Of a stretch of DNA of 64,000 nucleotides, positions 23,747-33,138 are shown piece by piece (positions within the stretch are counted from its first letter, which is position 1; each line of letters starts with the position of its first letter). Source of the DNA: Elusimicrobiota bacterium (GTDB lineage: Bacteria; Elusimicrobiota; Elusimicrobia; UBA1565; UBA9628); assembly GCA_016182905.1 (NCBI GenBank), contig JACPFR010000010.1, forward strand, positions 124,001 to 188,000, in the 5' to 3' direction. The notes below the pieces were generated by a model, which had not been told where the DNA came from, searched no databases, and saw nothing but the letters and a program-made list of their open reading frames with translations. The translations under genes and the position numbers were made by a program.

Positions 23747-25614
23747 AGCGGCCCGCGGCTCCCTCCGAGGGCCGCTCCTACCTGACCTGCCTCATCGGCC
23801 TGCCGCCGGGGGGCCGCTCGGAGTGGACGGCGGCGCTCGCGCGCGAGCGGGGAAAGAAGGACGCCGGCGCCTTGCGCCGCGGGGGCCGGGCCCTCTCCTT
23901 GCTCGGCCGCGGCGCCGAGGCGCTCGCCGCCCTCGACCGCTCGCTGGCGCTCGACGCCGCCTCCCGCGAAGGCTGGGCGTGGCGGGGCGAAGCCCTGCTG
24001 CTGGCGGGACGCCGCGCGGAGGCGCGCCTCGCCCTCGACAAGGCCGCCCAGCTGTCGGAAGGCTGGCCCTGGGCTCGGCTGCTGCGGGCGGTGTGCCTGC
24101 TCACCGAGGGCGACGTCGACGGCGCCCAGAAGGAGCTTTCCGCCATCCGCGCTTTGCCGGAGGCCGTGCTCGTCTCGGCCCTGCTCGAGGGCCAGCGCGG
24201 CGCCGCCCGCGCGGGCGCGGACGCGGCCACGGCCGAGCTCGCCGCGCGTCCCTCCGGGCCGCTGTTCGCGGTGCGCGCGCTGCTGCGCCTGGGCCTAGGC
24301 GACCTTCCCGCGTGCCTCGAGGATCTCAACGCGGCCGCCGCGCTCGAGCCCTCGGCCTGGATCCTCATGCAGCGCGCGGACGCGCTCAACCGCAGCGGAT
24401 TCTATCGTGAGGGGCTGAAGGATTCCGCTGCGGCCGCAGCACTTCTTCCCGATTCTCCCGAGCCGCATCTGCAGGCCGCGAACATCTATTTCGACCAGGC
24501 GTTCTATCCCGAGGCTCTCGCGGAGATGGAGCGCGCGCTCGCGCGGCGTCCCGACGACGCCGGCATGCTCAGCCGACGGGCGCGCTTCCATCTCCTGCTC
24601 GGACGCTTCGAGGAGGCCGAGAAGGGCCTGGACCGGGCCTGCGCTCTGGCCCCCGACAGCGGCCAGCTCCGCTTCGAGAGGCTCAACGTCATCGCCATGA
24701 GAGGCCGCTGGACGGAGGTCCTCGAGGCGCTCAAAGGCGGAGCCCTCCACGAGCCGTTCCATTCGTATCTCACCGGCTACGTCCTGTGCCGGAAAGGCGA
24801 CCGCGCCCGCGCGGTCCGCCACTTCCTCCGGGCGGCCTCCCTGGCCGACGGCGGCTTCGCGGAGCGCTGCCGCTTCTACGCCCTCGTCTGCCGAGTGCTC
24901 TCCAAGCCGGAAAAAAAGGTCCTGGCCCGCCCGCAGTTCTACCTGTGCGGCGTCGGCATCCATCATCCTTATCAGATCACCGTGGAGATCCTCCGGGCGC
25001 TCGACGCCTGCGAGGTCCTCTACAACAACCTCGGCGATCCGCAGATCTCCGAGTTCCTCGGCCTGTTCCGCTGCGAGGTGCGCGCCGTGACCCGCGTCGA
25101 CAACGAGCCGGCCATGGGCCGCGTCAAACGCATCCTCGCCGGGCTCCAGCGGGGGAGGACCACGGGATTCGTCACGCGCATCCACCCCTTCATCTATCGC
25201 CGCATCGCCCGCGACCTCGTCACGGAGTGCGAGGCGGCGAAGATCAGCTTCCAGGCGTTCGGGGCCGTCTCTCTGACCGAGGTCGCCTGGAGCCTCGCGT
25301 CGGCCGAGCCTGACCACGGGACGCGGCGCGGCCCTTTCGGGCAGCGGGTCTTCGATCTCGTTCATCTGACGCGCAACCCGGGCCAGCTCGAGCCGGCGCA
25401 TCCGACGGTCGTGTACGCGATCGCCAACGACGACGACCGCCGGCGCTTCTGCGCGCTGGTCCGCGCGAATTACGACCCGGAGCAGTCGGTGTTTTTCCTG
25501 GCCGGCTCCGGCGACCGCGAGCAGCAGGTCGTCTCGGCCCCCGTCAAGGACGTCGAGGCGAAGCTCCTGTCGCTCGACCTCGGAACCGTCATGTATCTGC
25601 CGCCCCGTCAATGA
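23743..25614 (+). CDS. TPR - tetrapyrrole-methylase-fold fusion, copy 2
   Basis: 623 residues. TPR-like hairpins fill residues 30-390 (WAWRGEALLLAGRRAEARLA). The methylase-fold domain (about 395-623) contains FYLCGVGIHHPYQITVEIL, CEVLYNNLGDPQISEFLGLF, GFVTRIHPFIYRR and VMYLPPRQ at the very end. The canonical GHP has become IHP, so SAM binding or catalysis may be altered. ATG 23743 overlaps the stop of copy 1; copy 3 follows 7 bases later. Copies 1-4 form a tandem array that probably arose by duplication and now differs in accessory domains. Confidence 0.75.
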   Translation: MKRPAAPSEGRSYLTCLIGLPPGGRSEWTAALARERGKKDAGALRRGGRALSLLGRGAEALAALDRSLALDAASREGWAWRGEALLLAGRRAEARLALDKAAQLSEGWPWARLLRAVCLLTEGDVDGAQKELSAIRALPEAVLVSALLEGQRGAARAGADAATAELAARPSGPLFAVRALLRLGLGDLPACLEDLNAAAALEPSAWILMQRADALNRSGFYREGLKDSAAAAALLPDSPEPHLQAANIYFDQAFYPEALAEMERALARRPDDAGMLSRRARFHLLLGRFEEAEKGLDRACALAPDSGQLRFERLNVIAMRGRWTEVLEALKGGALHEPFHSYLTGYVLCRKGDRARAVRHFLRAASLADGGFAERCRFYALVCRVLSKPEKKVLARPQFYLCGVGIHHPYQITVEILRALDACEVLYNNLGDPQISEFLGLFRCEVRAVTRVDNEPAMGRVKRILAGLQRGRTTGFVTRIHPFIYRRIARDLVTECEAAKISFQAFGAVSLTEVAWSLASAEPDHGTRRGPFGQRVFDLVHLTRNPGQLEPAHPTVVYAIANDDDRRRFCALVRANYDPEQSVFFLAGSGDREQQVVSAPVKDVEAKLLSLDLGTVMYLPPRQ

Positions 25615-25621
25615 GGAAGAC

Positions 25622-26278
25622 ATGGAGAAAATGATCATCTGCGGCCTCGGCGTGCGCGTGCCCGAGGAGACGACGCTCGAGACCCTCCAGGCGCTCGCCG
25701 ACTGCCGGGTCGTCTACACCGACCTCGACGACAAGAAGGCCCGGGCCTGGCTCGGCGGGTACTGCAGGAGCCTCAAGACGCCGAAGTCGGCCGCGGAGAT
25801 ACTCAAGACCGCCGCCGAAGGCGGCGGCGTCGTCGGGCTGGCGGTCTGGGGCAATCCGCAGTCCTCGAGCCGCCTGGCGCGCGAGGTCGAGCTCGGCGCG
25901 CAGAAGGCCGGGCTCGCGTACCGCGTCCTCGGCGCGATCTCCCCGATCGGCAGCGTGTTCGCGCGCTCGGTGAGCTTCCTCGGCGGCGACTACGGCTATC
26001 AGGGCATCCAGTCCTACGACCTGCAGACCTTGCTCGACGACTCCGCGTCCGCGACCACGGAGCTGCCCCTGGTGCTCTACGCCGAGAGGGGCGAGCCCGC
26101 GAGCTGGAAGGCGGCCCTCAAGCGCCTCGCGGGCGGCTACCCGGCCGGGCATAAGGCGAGCCTGTACGCCCCGGCGGGGCTGACCGAGGCGCCCTTGTCC
26201 GAGCTCAAGCCCGGGGACCGCTGCGTGGTCCTCATACCGCCCGCCAAGGCCCTCGAGGTGCGCAAGACGAAATGGTGA
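25622..26278 (+). CDS. Stand-alone tetrapyrrole-methylase-fold protein, copy 3
   Basis: 218 residues, just the methylase-fold domain without TPR. Blocks: MIICGLGVRVPEETTLETLQ, GVVGLAVWGNPQSSS (GNP in place of GHP), YQGIQSYDLQTLL and CVVLIPPAK. The ribosome binding site GAGGAAG precedes ATG 25622. Its size suits a subunit that pairs with the larger copies, because methylases of this fold act as dimers. The stop overlaps copy 4. Whether it still binds SAM cannot be judged by eye. Confidence 0.7.
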   Translation: MEKMIICGLGVRVPEETTLETLQALADCRVVYTDLDDKKARAWLGGYCRSLKTPKSAAEILKTAAEGGGVVGLAVWGNPQSSSRLAREVELGAQKAGLAYRVLGAISPIGSVFARSVSFLGGDYGYQGIQSYDLQTLLDDSASATTELPLVLYAERGEPASWKAALKRLAGGYPAGHKASLYAPAGLTEAPLSELKPGDRCVVLIPPAKALEVRKTKW

Positions 26279-28722
26279 CCTTGCGCGGCCGGCGCGTCCT
26301 CGTCACGGGGGCTTCCGGCTTCATCGGCGCCGCGCTCGCGCGCCGCCTCGTGCGAGACGGCGCCGACGTCCACGTCCTCGTGCGGCCGACGTCCTCGCCG
26401 GAGAAGCTCGGCTCCGCCTGGGGGCGGCTCACCCGGCATCTCGGCGACCTCGGCGACGAGAAAAGCCTGGCCGCCGCGGTCGGCGCCGCGCGGCCGGAGG
26501 TCGTCTTCCACCTCGCCAAGCAGCGCGACGGCTCCTCCTTCTCGCGCGAGGCGGAGGCGACCCTGCGCCTCGCCGGGGTCCTGCGCTCCGCCGCGCCGGA
26601 CCTTCGGCGCCTGGTCCGGACGGCGCACGACGCGCCCTCCCGCGAGGACGACGCCGCCCTCGCCGCGAAGGTCGCCGCCCTCGGCCTGCCCGCCGTCACT
26701 CTGGAGCTGTACCTGGTCTACGGGCCCGGCCAGAAGAAGGGGGACTTCCCGCACGACATCAAGGACGGCGCGCGTCCGGCGCGCGCGTCGGGGGCGGTCA
26801 AGGATTTCGTCTGGATCGACGACGTCGTGGAGGCCTACCTGCTCGCGTCCCACGCCTCCGGCGTCGAGGGCCTGACGATCCCGATCGGCACCGGACTGGG
26901 CCGCACGGAGGCCGAGGCCGCCGCGCTCCTGCTGCGCCTGATGGGCTCGAGCGACGCTCCCCCGAAGGCCGACGGCCCCGGCGCGGGCCATCCCGCCGAT
27001 CCGTCCCTCGCGCGGCGCATGCTGCTCTGGAGCCCGCGCGTGCTCCTGGAGCAGGGGCTGGCGCGCCTCCTCGCCAAGGGCGCGGTCAAGGCTCCTCGCC
27101 GCGCCGAGGAGCGCCGCCACATGATCCCCTGGCTGGGTTCCCCGGGCGGGAAGGCCGCGGCGGCCGCCAAGCCGGCGGCGCCCTGGGACCTCGTCTACCG
27201 CGCCGCGGAGAATTTCCGGAAGGGGGACCACGCCGCCGCCGGGCGCGACGCCGACGCCTTCATCGGCCGGCTGCCCGGGTCGGCCGCCGGTCCCGCGATG
27301 AAGGCCCTGATCGCCGCTCAGAGCGGGAACAGGGCGGAGACCGAGCTTTGGCTCGAGGCCGCCGGTCCGCGCGGCCCCGAGGGCTGGGCGCTCGCCCTGC
27401 GCGGCATGATGCGCGCGCGCTGGGGGGAGCACGACGCCGCGCGTTCGGACCTCGTGGCGACGCGCAAGAGCGAGCGCTCGGCTTGGGCCTGCGCGGAGCG
27501 CGCCGACGCCTACAACCGGATCGGGCTTTTCTCGAGCTCCCTGACCGAGTTCGCGCACATGCGCCGCGCCATTCCCGGCAGCCCCGAGCCCGACCTCCGC
27601 GCCTCGGCCATCCATCTCGAGCAGGCGCAGTACGAGGAGGCGGCGCAGTGCCTGGTCCGCGCCGCGCGCCTGGCGCCCGGCGACGTCCGCGTGCCCCGGC
27701 AGCTCTCGCGCCTGCGCTTCGTCGAGGGCGACCTGCCCCGCTCGCGGGCCGCGATCGAGGAGGCCTGCCGCCTGGCGCCCGGCGACGCCGGCCTGCGCCA
27801 GGAGCGCCTGCGCCTGTGCGTGCTCCAGGACGACGACAAGGCCGTCGCCGCGCTGCTCGAGGAAGAGTGGCCCGCCGGCGTGCGCGACTTCTGGCGCGCC
27901 TACGTCGCCTGCCGCCGCAAGCGCTTCGACGAGAGCGTGCGCCTGTTCGCCGCCGCGGAGAAGGCGACCGAGGACGGCCAGGTCGCGAGCACGTGCGCGT
28001 TCTACCGCCACGTGGCGCGCGTGCTCTCCGAGGCGCCGAAGGCTCCCGCCCCTCCTCCGGGCAAGGAGCTGCTCATCATGGGGCTGGGCTTTCGCCTGCC
28101 CTATCAGAGCAGCGTCGAGGCCTTGTGGGCGCTGGCCTCGTGCGAGGCGTTCTTCAGCAACCTCTCCGACAAGACGGTCGCCGACACGCTGGGCCTCTAC
28201 GGCGTCCCCATGCGCACCATCGTCTTCCGCCGCTCCGACGGCCAGTCGACGCCCTGCGCGCGCCTCGTGATGAAGGGCATGAAGGAGCTCGGCCGCGGCG
28301 CCGTCGTCACGCGCGGCATGCCGAACTACTACGGACGGCTCGCCTACCGGCTGACGAAGGACTGCGAGGCGCGCGGCATCGGGTGCCGCATCATCCCCTC
28401 CGTCTCGATCGCCGACCTGCTCCCCTGCCTCGTCGGCCGCGTCCGCGGCTCGTCGCTGGGCATCGAGGTGCGCGACACCAACGGCCTGGCCGGGCTCGAT
28501 CCGAGGCTTCCCGCGGTCGTCTATAACTTCGCGTCGGGCGCGCAGCGGCGCGAGCAGGCCCGGTTCATCGCCGGCCGGCTCGAGCCCGGCGACGCCTGCT
28601 GGCTGATGCCGGGCTCCGGCTATCTCGAATTCTCGCCGTCCGAAGCGGCGGCGGCGGGCCTCGAGGAGGCGCTCGCGCGGGCGGACGCCGCCGTGACCGT
28701 TCTTCTCCCGGCCCGCCGATGA
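26272..28722 (+). CDS. Triple fusion: degenerate SDR epimerase - TPR - tetrapyrrole-methylase fold, copy 4
   Basis: 816 residues. 1-250: extended short-chain dehydrogenase/NAD-epimerase with VTGASGFIGAAL, but the catalytic YxxxK appears as AxxxK (AALAAK), so it is probably non-catalytic. About 300-590: TPR-like hairpins. About 600-816: methylase fold with LLIMGLGFRLPYQSSVEAL, FFSNLSDKTVADTLGLYG, AVVTRGMPNYYGR (GMP for GHP) and AVTVLLPARR at the C-terminus. ATG 26272 precedes the copy 3 stop by a few bases. I know of no described protein with this domain order. The dead SDR and altered GHP suggest a scaffold or regulatory subunit. Confidence 0.75.
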   Translation: MVTLRGRRVLVTGASGFIGAALARRLVRDGADVHVLVRPTSSPEKLGSAWGRLTRHLGDLGDEKSLAAAVGAARPEVVFHLAKQRDGSSFSREAEATLRLAGVLRSAAPDLRRLVRTAHDAPSREDDAALAAKVAALGLPAVTLELYLVYGPGQKKGDFPHDIKDGARPARASGAVKDFVWIDDVVEAYLLASHASGVEGLTIPIGTGLGRTEAEAAALLLRLMGSSDAPPKADGPGAGHPADPSLARRMLLWSPRVLLEQGLARLLAKGAVKAPRRAEERRHMIPWLGSPGGKAAAAAKPAAPWDLVYRAAENFRKGDHAAAGRDADAFIGRLPGSAAGPAMKALIAAQSGNRAETELWLEAAGPRGPEGWALALRGMMRARWGEHDAARSDLVATRKSERSAWACAERADAYNRIGLFSSSLTEFAHMRRAIPGSPEPDLRASAIHLEQAQYEEAAQCLVRAARLAPGDVRVPRQLSRLRFVEGDLPRSRAAIEEACRLAPGDAGLRQERLRLCVLQDDDKAVAALLEEEWPAGVRDFWRAYVACRRKRFDESVRLFAAAEKATEDGQVASTCAFYRHVARVLSEAPKAPAPPPGKELLIMGLGFRLPYQSSVEALWALASCEAFFSNLSDKTVADTLGLYGVPMRTIVFRRSDGQSTPCARLVMKGMKELGRGAVVTRGMPNYYGRLAYRLTKDCEARGIGCRIIPSVSIADLLPCLVGRVRGSSLGIEVRDTNGLAGLDPRLPAVVYNFASGAQRREQARFIAGRLEPGDACWLMPGSGYLEFSPSEAAAAGLEEALARADAAVTVLLPARR

Positions 28723-29732
28723 CCCCGAAGCTCTCGATCATCATCCCGTTCTACGACGTCCGCGGCCCGCTGCGGGGGCTCCTCGAATCCCTGTGCCGCT
28801 CGGACTTCGCGGATTTCGAGGTGTGCCTGTGCGACGACGGCTCCCGGGACGGGAGCCTGGAGGAGGCGCGCGCCTTCGCGGACCGGCTGGACCTGAAATG
28901 GGTCGTCCACGAGGCGAATCTCGGCGTCACCCGCGCGCGCAACAGCGCGCTCGCGCTGGCCGGCGCGCCGCTGCTGCTCTTCCTCGACGCCGACGTCCGC
29001 GTCGCGCCGGACGTCATCGCGCGGCTCCTCGAGACCCGGGAACGCACGCAGGCCGACGTGCTCTGCGGGATCTACAGCGGCACGGCCCTGGACGCGGGCT
29101 TCTGGTCGGGCTACTACGCGCTGTTCGTCCACCACTCCTTCCTCGTCGCCGACGAGCCCGCGCCCTACAACGTCTTCAACGGCTGGTGCGCCCTGTGCCG
29201 CCGCGAGGTCATGGACGCGCTCGCGGGGCACCGGCCCGCGGCCAAGGGCGTGGAGATCGAGAACGAGGCCCTGGGGCGGCGCATCGTCGCGCGCGGCTTC
29301 CGGCTGCTGCTCGATCCGAGCGCGGCCGTCGACCACCATTGGGGCGGGCCGCGCAAGATACTCTTCATCTTCACGAGCCGGGTCTATTGGTGGGTGAAGG
29401 TCTTCTTCGCGACGGGCGGCCGCTTCGAGAAGGCCTTGACCACGCGGGGCTACGCCGCCGGGACCTTGGCGGTCCCCGCCGCCTTGGCCTTCGCGCTCGC
29501 CGGCCGCCCGCTCGGGTCCGCGGCGGCGCTCGCGGTCTTCCTGTACGCCTACGGGCCGTTCCTCTCCTTCGCCCGGCGGCGGCGCGGCCTCTTTTACGCC
29601 GCGCTGTGCGCGCCGGCGAGCGCGGGCCTCGCGGTCGTGGCGTCGGCCAGCGCCTGCTTCTCCGCGGCCGAGGAGCTGGCGCTCCGGCTCGCGCGCGGGC
29701 GCGTCACGTTGAGCGCGGAGGAGTTCTCGTGA
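28719..29732 (+). CDS. Family 2 glycosyltransferase with C-terminal membrane helices
   Basis: 337 residues. The N-terminal GT-A domain has LSIIIPFYDVRGPLRGLLES, CLCDDGSRDGSLEEA and the nucleotide-sugar DxD in LLFLDADVRV (about residue 85). Two or three hydrophobic segments near 240-315 anchor it to the membrane. ATG 28719 overlaps the methylase copy 4 stop, and its stop overlaps the radical SAM gene GTG, so all are translationally coupled. It would transfer a sugar to a lipid, polysaccharide or protein; the acceptor is unknown. Confidence 0.85.
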   Translation: MTPKLSIIIPFYDVRGPLRGLLESLCRSDFADFEVCLCDDGSRDGSLEEARAFADRLDLKWVVHEANLGVTRARNSALALAGAPLLLFLDADVRVAPDVIARLLETRERTQADVLCGIYSGTALDAGFWSGYYALFVHHSFLVADEPAPYNVFNGWCALCRREVMDALAGHRPAAKGVEIENEALGRRIVARGFRLLLDPSAAVDHHWGGPRKILFIFTSRVYWWVKVFFATGGRFEKALTTRGYAAGTLAVPAALAFALAGRPLGSAAALAVFLYAYGPFLSFARRRRGLFYAALCAPASAGLAVVASASACFSAAEELALRLARGRVTLSAEEFS

Positions 29733-31195
29733 CGCGGGACCTCGTGCTCCTCTGCTACGGGCGCAACAGCCCGTACGACTACGACGCCCACACGCCGCTC
29801 TCCATCCTCGCCCTGGGAACCTACCTGGAGACCAAGGGCGTCGAGGTCGAGTACTACGACGAGCGCCTCGACGCGCTCGCGGTCTTCGACGCCTTGCTCG
29901 CGCGCGGGCCGCTGCTCGTGGGCTTCTCGGTGATCGGCGGCTACCAGATCGAGGCCTCCGCCCGCCTGTCGCGCCGCGTCCGGGCCGGCGCCCCGGGAGC
30001 CGCAGTCGTCTGGGGCGGGATCACTCCGACGACCTTGGCCCGGGAGACCATCCAAGAGGACTTCGTCGACTTCGTGGTGATCGGCGAGGGCGAGGAGACG
30101 CTCTGGGAGCTGATCCTCCGCCTGCGCGAGGGCCGGCCGGCCGACGGGCTCCTCGGCCTGGCTCACAAGGCCGGCGGGCGGCCGCGCTGCAATCCCGCGC
30201 GCCCCTCGCCGGACGTCGAGACGCTCCCGTTCGTTTATCAAGGGAAGGCCCTGGAGATGCTCAAGCGCTATCTCCTGCTCCCGGCGGTGCGCGAGGCCGT
30301 GGGCTACGAGGGTTCCCGCGGCTGCCCGTTCCTGTGCACCTTCTGCTACAGCCCCAACTTCCACGCCAACGTCCGGGTCAAATCCCCGGCGAAGGTCGCC
30401 GCGGAGCTCAAGACGCTGCGCAGCCTGGGCGTGGACCGCATCGACATCTACGACGACACCTTGATGGGAGGGCGCAAGCCCGAGATCGCGCTGCTGGCGG
30501 CGGCGCTGCGCGAGACCTCGATGCGCTGGATGGCGAACCTGCGGATCAACATGCTCTCCCGGGAGCTCCTTTCGTCCCTGGAGGGCTCCGGCTGCGAATG
30601 GCTCTACTACGGGATCGAGTCGGACCGCGACGACGTGCTGGCCGTGATCAAGAAGGGCATGAGCGCCTCCCAGATCGAGGAGGGCCTCAAGCTCATGGGA
30701 GCCTCCTCGATCCCCGCGGTGTACTCGATCATCTACGGCCTCCCGATCGACGGCCCCGCCCCCGAGTCCGGGGAGGTCCTCGCCTTCGCCGAGCGCATCC
30801 ACGAGCTCGATCCGGACGCGGAGGTCCAGGTCCAATCCTACGTCCCGCTTCCGGGCAGCGACCTGTACGGCAGCGCGCTGGCGCGGGGCTTCACGCCGCC
30901 CGCGGACCTCATGGGCTGGTCCCGGCACGATCACCTCACCGTCGAGGACTCCTGGCTCGCGGATCCCCGGCTGCCCCGAAAGCTCTACCTCTCGAGCTTC
31001 ATGGCCTACCGCTACCGCCGGCACCTGTCCCGCTTCCCGCTGAGCCTGGCCGCTTTCCCGCTTCACCTGCTCAGCCGCTGGCGCATCCGCCGCCGGGCGT
31101 TCGGCTTCTACATCGAGGGCCCGCTCTATCGCTTCTTCCTCGCGGCCGCGCGGGCGCGCAGCGACCTCCATTTCTGGCTCCGGGAGAAGCGCTGA
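29729..31195 (+). CDS. B12-binding-type radical SAM protein
   Basis: 488 residues from GTG 29729. Residues 1-150 form a cobalamin-binding-like Rossmann domain (SILALGTYLETKGVEVEYYD, VIGEGEETL). The radical SAM cluster is Cys199-Cys203-Cys206 (CPFLCTFC). The TIM-barrel continues with IDIYDDTLMGG and GIESDRDDVLAVIKKG. This is the class B architecture of many methyltransferases and other C-C bond-forming enzymes acting on unactivated carbons. The canonical DxHxxG cobalamin motif is not obvious, so B12 may not be bound. Its position between GT2 and an AsnB-like gene suggests tailoring of the same product. Confidence 0.8.
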   Translation: MTRDLVLLCYGRNSPYDYDAHTPLSILALGTYLETKGVEVEYYDERLDALAVFDALLARGPLLVGFSVIGGYQIEASARLSRRVRAGAPGAAVVWGGITPTTLARETIQEDFVDFVVIGEGEETLWELILRLREGRPADGLLGLAHKAGGRPRCNPARPSPDVETLPFVYQGKALEMLKRYLLLPAVREAVGYEGSRGCPFLCTFCYSPNFHANVRVKSPAKVAAELKTLRSLGVDRIDIYDDTLMGGRKPEIALLAAALRETSMRWMANLRINMLSRELLSSLEGSGCEWLYYGIESDRDDVLAVIKKGMSASQIEEGLKLMGASSIPAVYSIIYGLPIDGPAPESGEVLAFAERIHELDPDAEVQVQSYVPLPGSDLYGSALARGFTPPADLMGWSRHDHLTVEDSWLADPRLPRKLYLSSFMAYRYRRHLSRFPLSLAAFPLHLLSRWRIRRRAFGFYIEGPLYRFFLAAARARSDLHFWLREKR

Positions 31196-33138
31196 TGTGC
31201 GGCATCGTGGGCGCGCTGGGCCTGGGCCGCGACGTCCCGGACTCGGGGCGGCCGGTCGCCGCCGCCATGCTCGAGGCGCTGCGCCATCGCGGCCCGGACC
31301 AGGCCGGCCTTCACGCGGAGGAGCGCGCGATCCTGGGCAACGCGCGCCTGCGCGTCATCGACCTTTCGCCCCGGTCCGACCTCCCGATGACCGGCGAGGA
31401 CCGCAAGACGTGGCTCGCCTACAACGGGATGGTGACGAACTTCCGCGAGCTCAAGGAGCGCTTCGCCCTTCCGGCGGGGTGCGCCTCGGACAGCGAGGTC
31501 GTCCTGCGCCTCTACGAGCGGCTGGGGCCGGCGCTGGTCGGCGAGCTCTCCGGGATGTTCGCGTTCTGCGTCTACGACCGAGCCCGGCAGAAGGCCTTCC
31601 TGGTCCGGGACGCGCACGGCCTGCGGCCTCTTTTCTACGCGGAGCGGGACGGCGTGCTCTACTTCGCCTCCGAGATCAAGGCGCTCCTCGAGGTCCCGGG
31701 CCTGGGCGGCGAGTTGGATGAGGAGGCCCTCTGGCATTTCCTCACGCTCGCCTACATCCCGGGGAGGATGACGCCGTTCCTCCGGATCCGCGAGCTGGCC
31801 GGTGGCCGCCTGCTCGAGGTCGACCTCAGGACCGGCGCGTACTCGGAGAAGAGGCATTCCCGGATCGACTACCGGGCCGACGAGAGCCTCGATGAAGACG
31901 AGGCGGCGGCGGAGGTCCGGCGGCTGCTGCGCGGCTCCGTGGAACGGAACCTGGTCGCGGACGTCCCGGTGGGCCTGACCCTGTCCGGGGGCGTGGACAC
32001 GGGCTCGCTGCTGTCCCTGGCCAAGGACCTGGGGGCCAGCCCCCGGCTGCACACCTTCTCCCTGAAGATGACCGAGCCGAGCTTCGACGAGTCGCGCTAC
32101 CAGAAGGTCATGGTGGACTACGCCAAGCCGATCCACCATGAGATCGAGATCCGGCCGCGGGACGTGGTCGAGACCTTGTTCGCCTCGGTCGCCCATCTCG
32201 ACGAGCCGTCGGGCAACGGCGCGGCCGTGCCCACGTTCATCCTGGCTCGCGAGGCGAGCCGGCACGTCCGCGTCCTCCTCTCCGGCGAAGGGGGGGACGA
32301 GCTGTTCAACGCCTACGAGACCCATCGCGCCTACCATGCCCGCGCGCTCTACCGCGGCCTGGTCCCGTCCTGGGCGCGCGGGGCGATCCGCGCCGCCGTG
32401 TCGCGCCTTCCGGTCGACCACCGGAAGCTGAGCTTCGATTTCCTCTCCAAGCGCTTCACCGAGGGGGCGGAGAAAAGCGTCGCGAAGGCGCACGTCTTCT
32501 GGCGCCACGCGCTCTCCGACGAGGAGAAGGGACGGCTGTGGCGCGGCCGCCGCGGACCCGCGACGGAGGACCTCTTCGAGGAGCTTTACCGGAGCCTCGC
32601 GTTCGAGGATCCGCTGGACCGCCTGTCCTTCCTGGACCTGCAGTACTATTTCATCGACGACCTGATGGTCAAGAACGACCGGATGCTCTCGGCCCATTCC
32701 CTGGAAGGGCGCTTCCCCTTCATGGATCGCGCGCTGGTCGACTTCGTCTCGCGCACGCCCTCGCGCTTCCGCCTCAAGGGCTTTTCCGGACGGCGGCTGC
32801 AGAAGCGGGCCATGCGCGGCCTCCTGCCGCCGGAGATCGCTTCCCGCCAGAACATGGGGCTCGAGCTGCCTTATTCGGTCTGGTTCTACGGCGAGCTGCG
32901 CGAGCTGGCGGAGCGGTATTTCAGCCCGAAGGCGGCCGCGCGCTCGGGCCTGCTCGACGGAGAGGCCGTGCAAGGCCTGTGGCGGGAGCATCTGGCGCGG
33001 CGCAAGGACAACGGCCGGGCGCTCTGGTGCATCCTCAATTTCCAGGTCTGGTTCGAGCTCTTCGTCTACGAGGGGAGCTACAAGAAGCATCTCGTCGCGA
33101 GTGAGCGCGCGCCCCTCTCCGAGGGCGCGTGGGTATGA
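31195..33138 (+). CDS. Glutamine-dependent asparagine synthetase-like amidotransferase
   Basis: 647 residues, usual AsnB length. After Met removal the N-terminal Cys2 (MCGIVGALG) is the glutaminase nucleophile, with RHRGPDQAG and LGNARLRVIDLS completing the Ntn domain. The synthetase domain has the PP-loop LSGGVDTGSLL (near 263-273), GEGGDELFNAYETH and HSLEGRFPFMDRALVDF. Overlaps the radical SAM stop by one base (TGATG). Homologs in biosynthetic operons amidate carboxylates of peptides or sugars or form lactams. Simple asparagine synthesis cannot be excluded, but the operon context favours a tailoring role. Confidence 0.85.
   Translation: MCGIVGALGLGRDVPDSGRPVAAAMLEALRHRGPDQAGLHAEERAILGNARLRVIDLSPRSDLPMTGEDRKTWLAYNGMVTNFRELKERFALPAGCASDSEVVLRLYERLGPALVGELSGMFAFCVYDRARQKAFLVRDAHGLRPLFYAERDGVLYFASEIKALLEVPGLGGELDEEALWHFLTLAYIPGRMTPFLRIRELAGGRLLEVDLRTGAYSEKRHSRIDYRADESLDEDEAAAEVRRLLRGSVERNLVADVPVGLTLSGGVDTGSLLSLAKDLGASPRLHTFSLKMTEPSFDESRYQKVMVDYAKPIHHEIEIRPRDVVETLFASVAHLDEPSGNGAAVPTFILAREASRHVRVLLSGEGGDELFNAYETHRAYHARALYRGLVPSWARGAIRAAVSRLPVDHRKLSFDFLSKRFTEGAEKSVAKAHVFWRHALSDEEKGRLWRGRRGPATEDLFEELYRSLAFEDPLDRLSFLDLQYYFIDDLMVKNDRMLSAHSLEGRFPFMDRALVDFVSRTPSRFRLKGFSGRRLQKRAMRGLLPPEIASRQNMGLELPYSVWFYGELRELAERYFSPKAAARSGLLDGEAVQGLWREHLARRKDNGRALWCILNFQVWFELFVYEGSYKKHLVASERAPLSEGAWV

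Noticed and set aside
22412-28722. Reading the methylase-fold genes as cobalamin (corrin) biosynthesis enzymes
   Set aside because: No cbi/cob genes are nearby, TPR fusions are atypical, and the final block V-P-P and GIQ block resemble borosin methyltransferases more than CbiF/CobM as judged by eye.
28540-28722. Borosin-type core peptide at the C-terminus of any methylase-fold protein
   Set aside because: All five proteins end at or within a few residues of the last beta-strand, or with a short basic tail. There is no hydrophobic repeat or core-like extension.
31195-33138. Calling the AsnB-like gene a lasso-peptide cyclase
   Set aside because: It has the complete N-terminal glutaminase domain with Cys2, and there is no lasso precursor, RRE protein or transglutaminase-like protease nearby.
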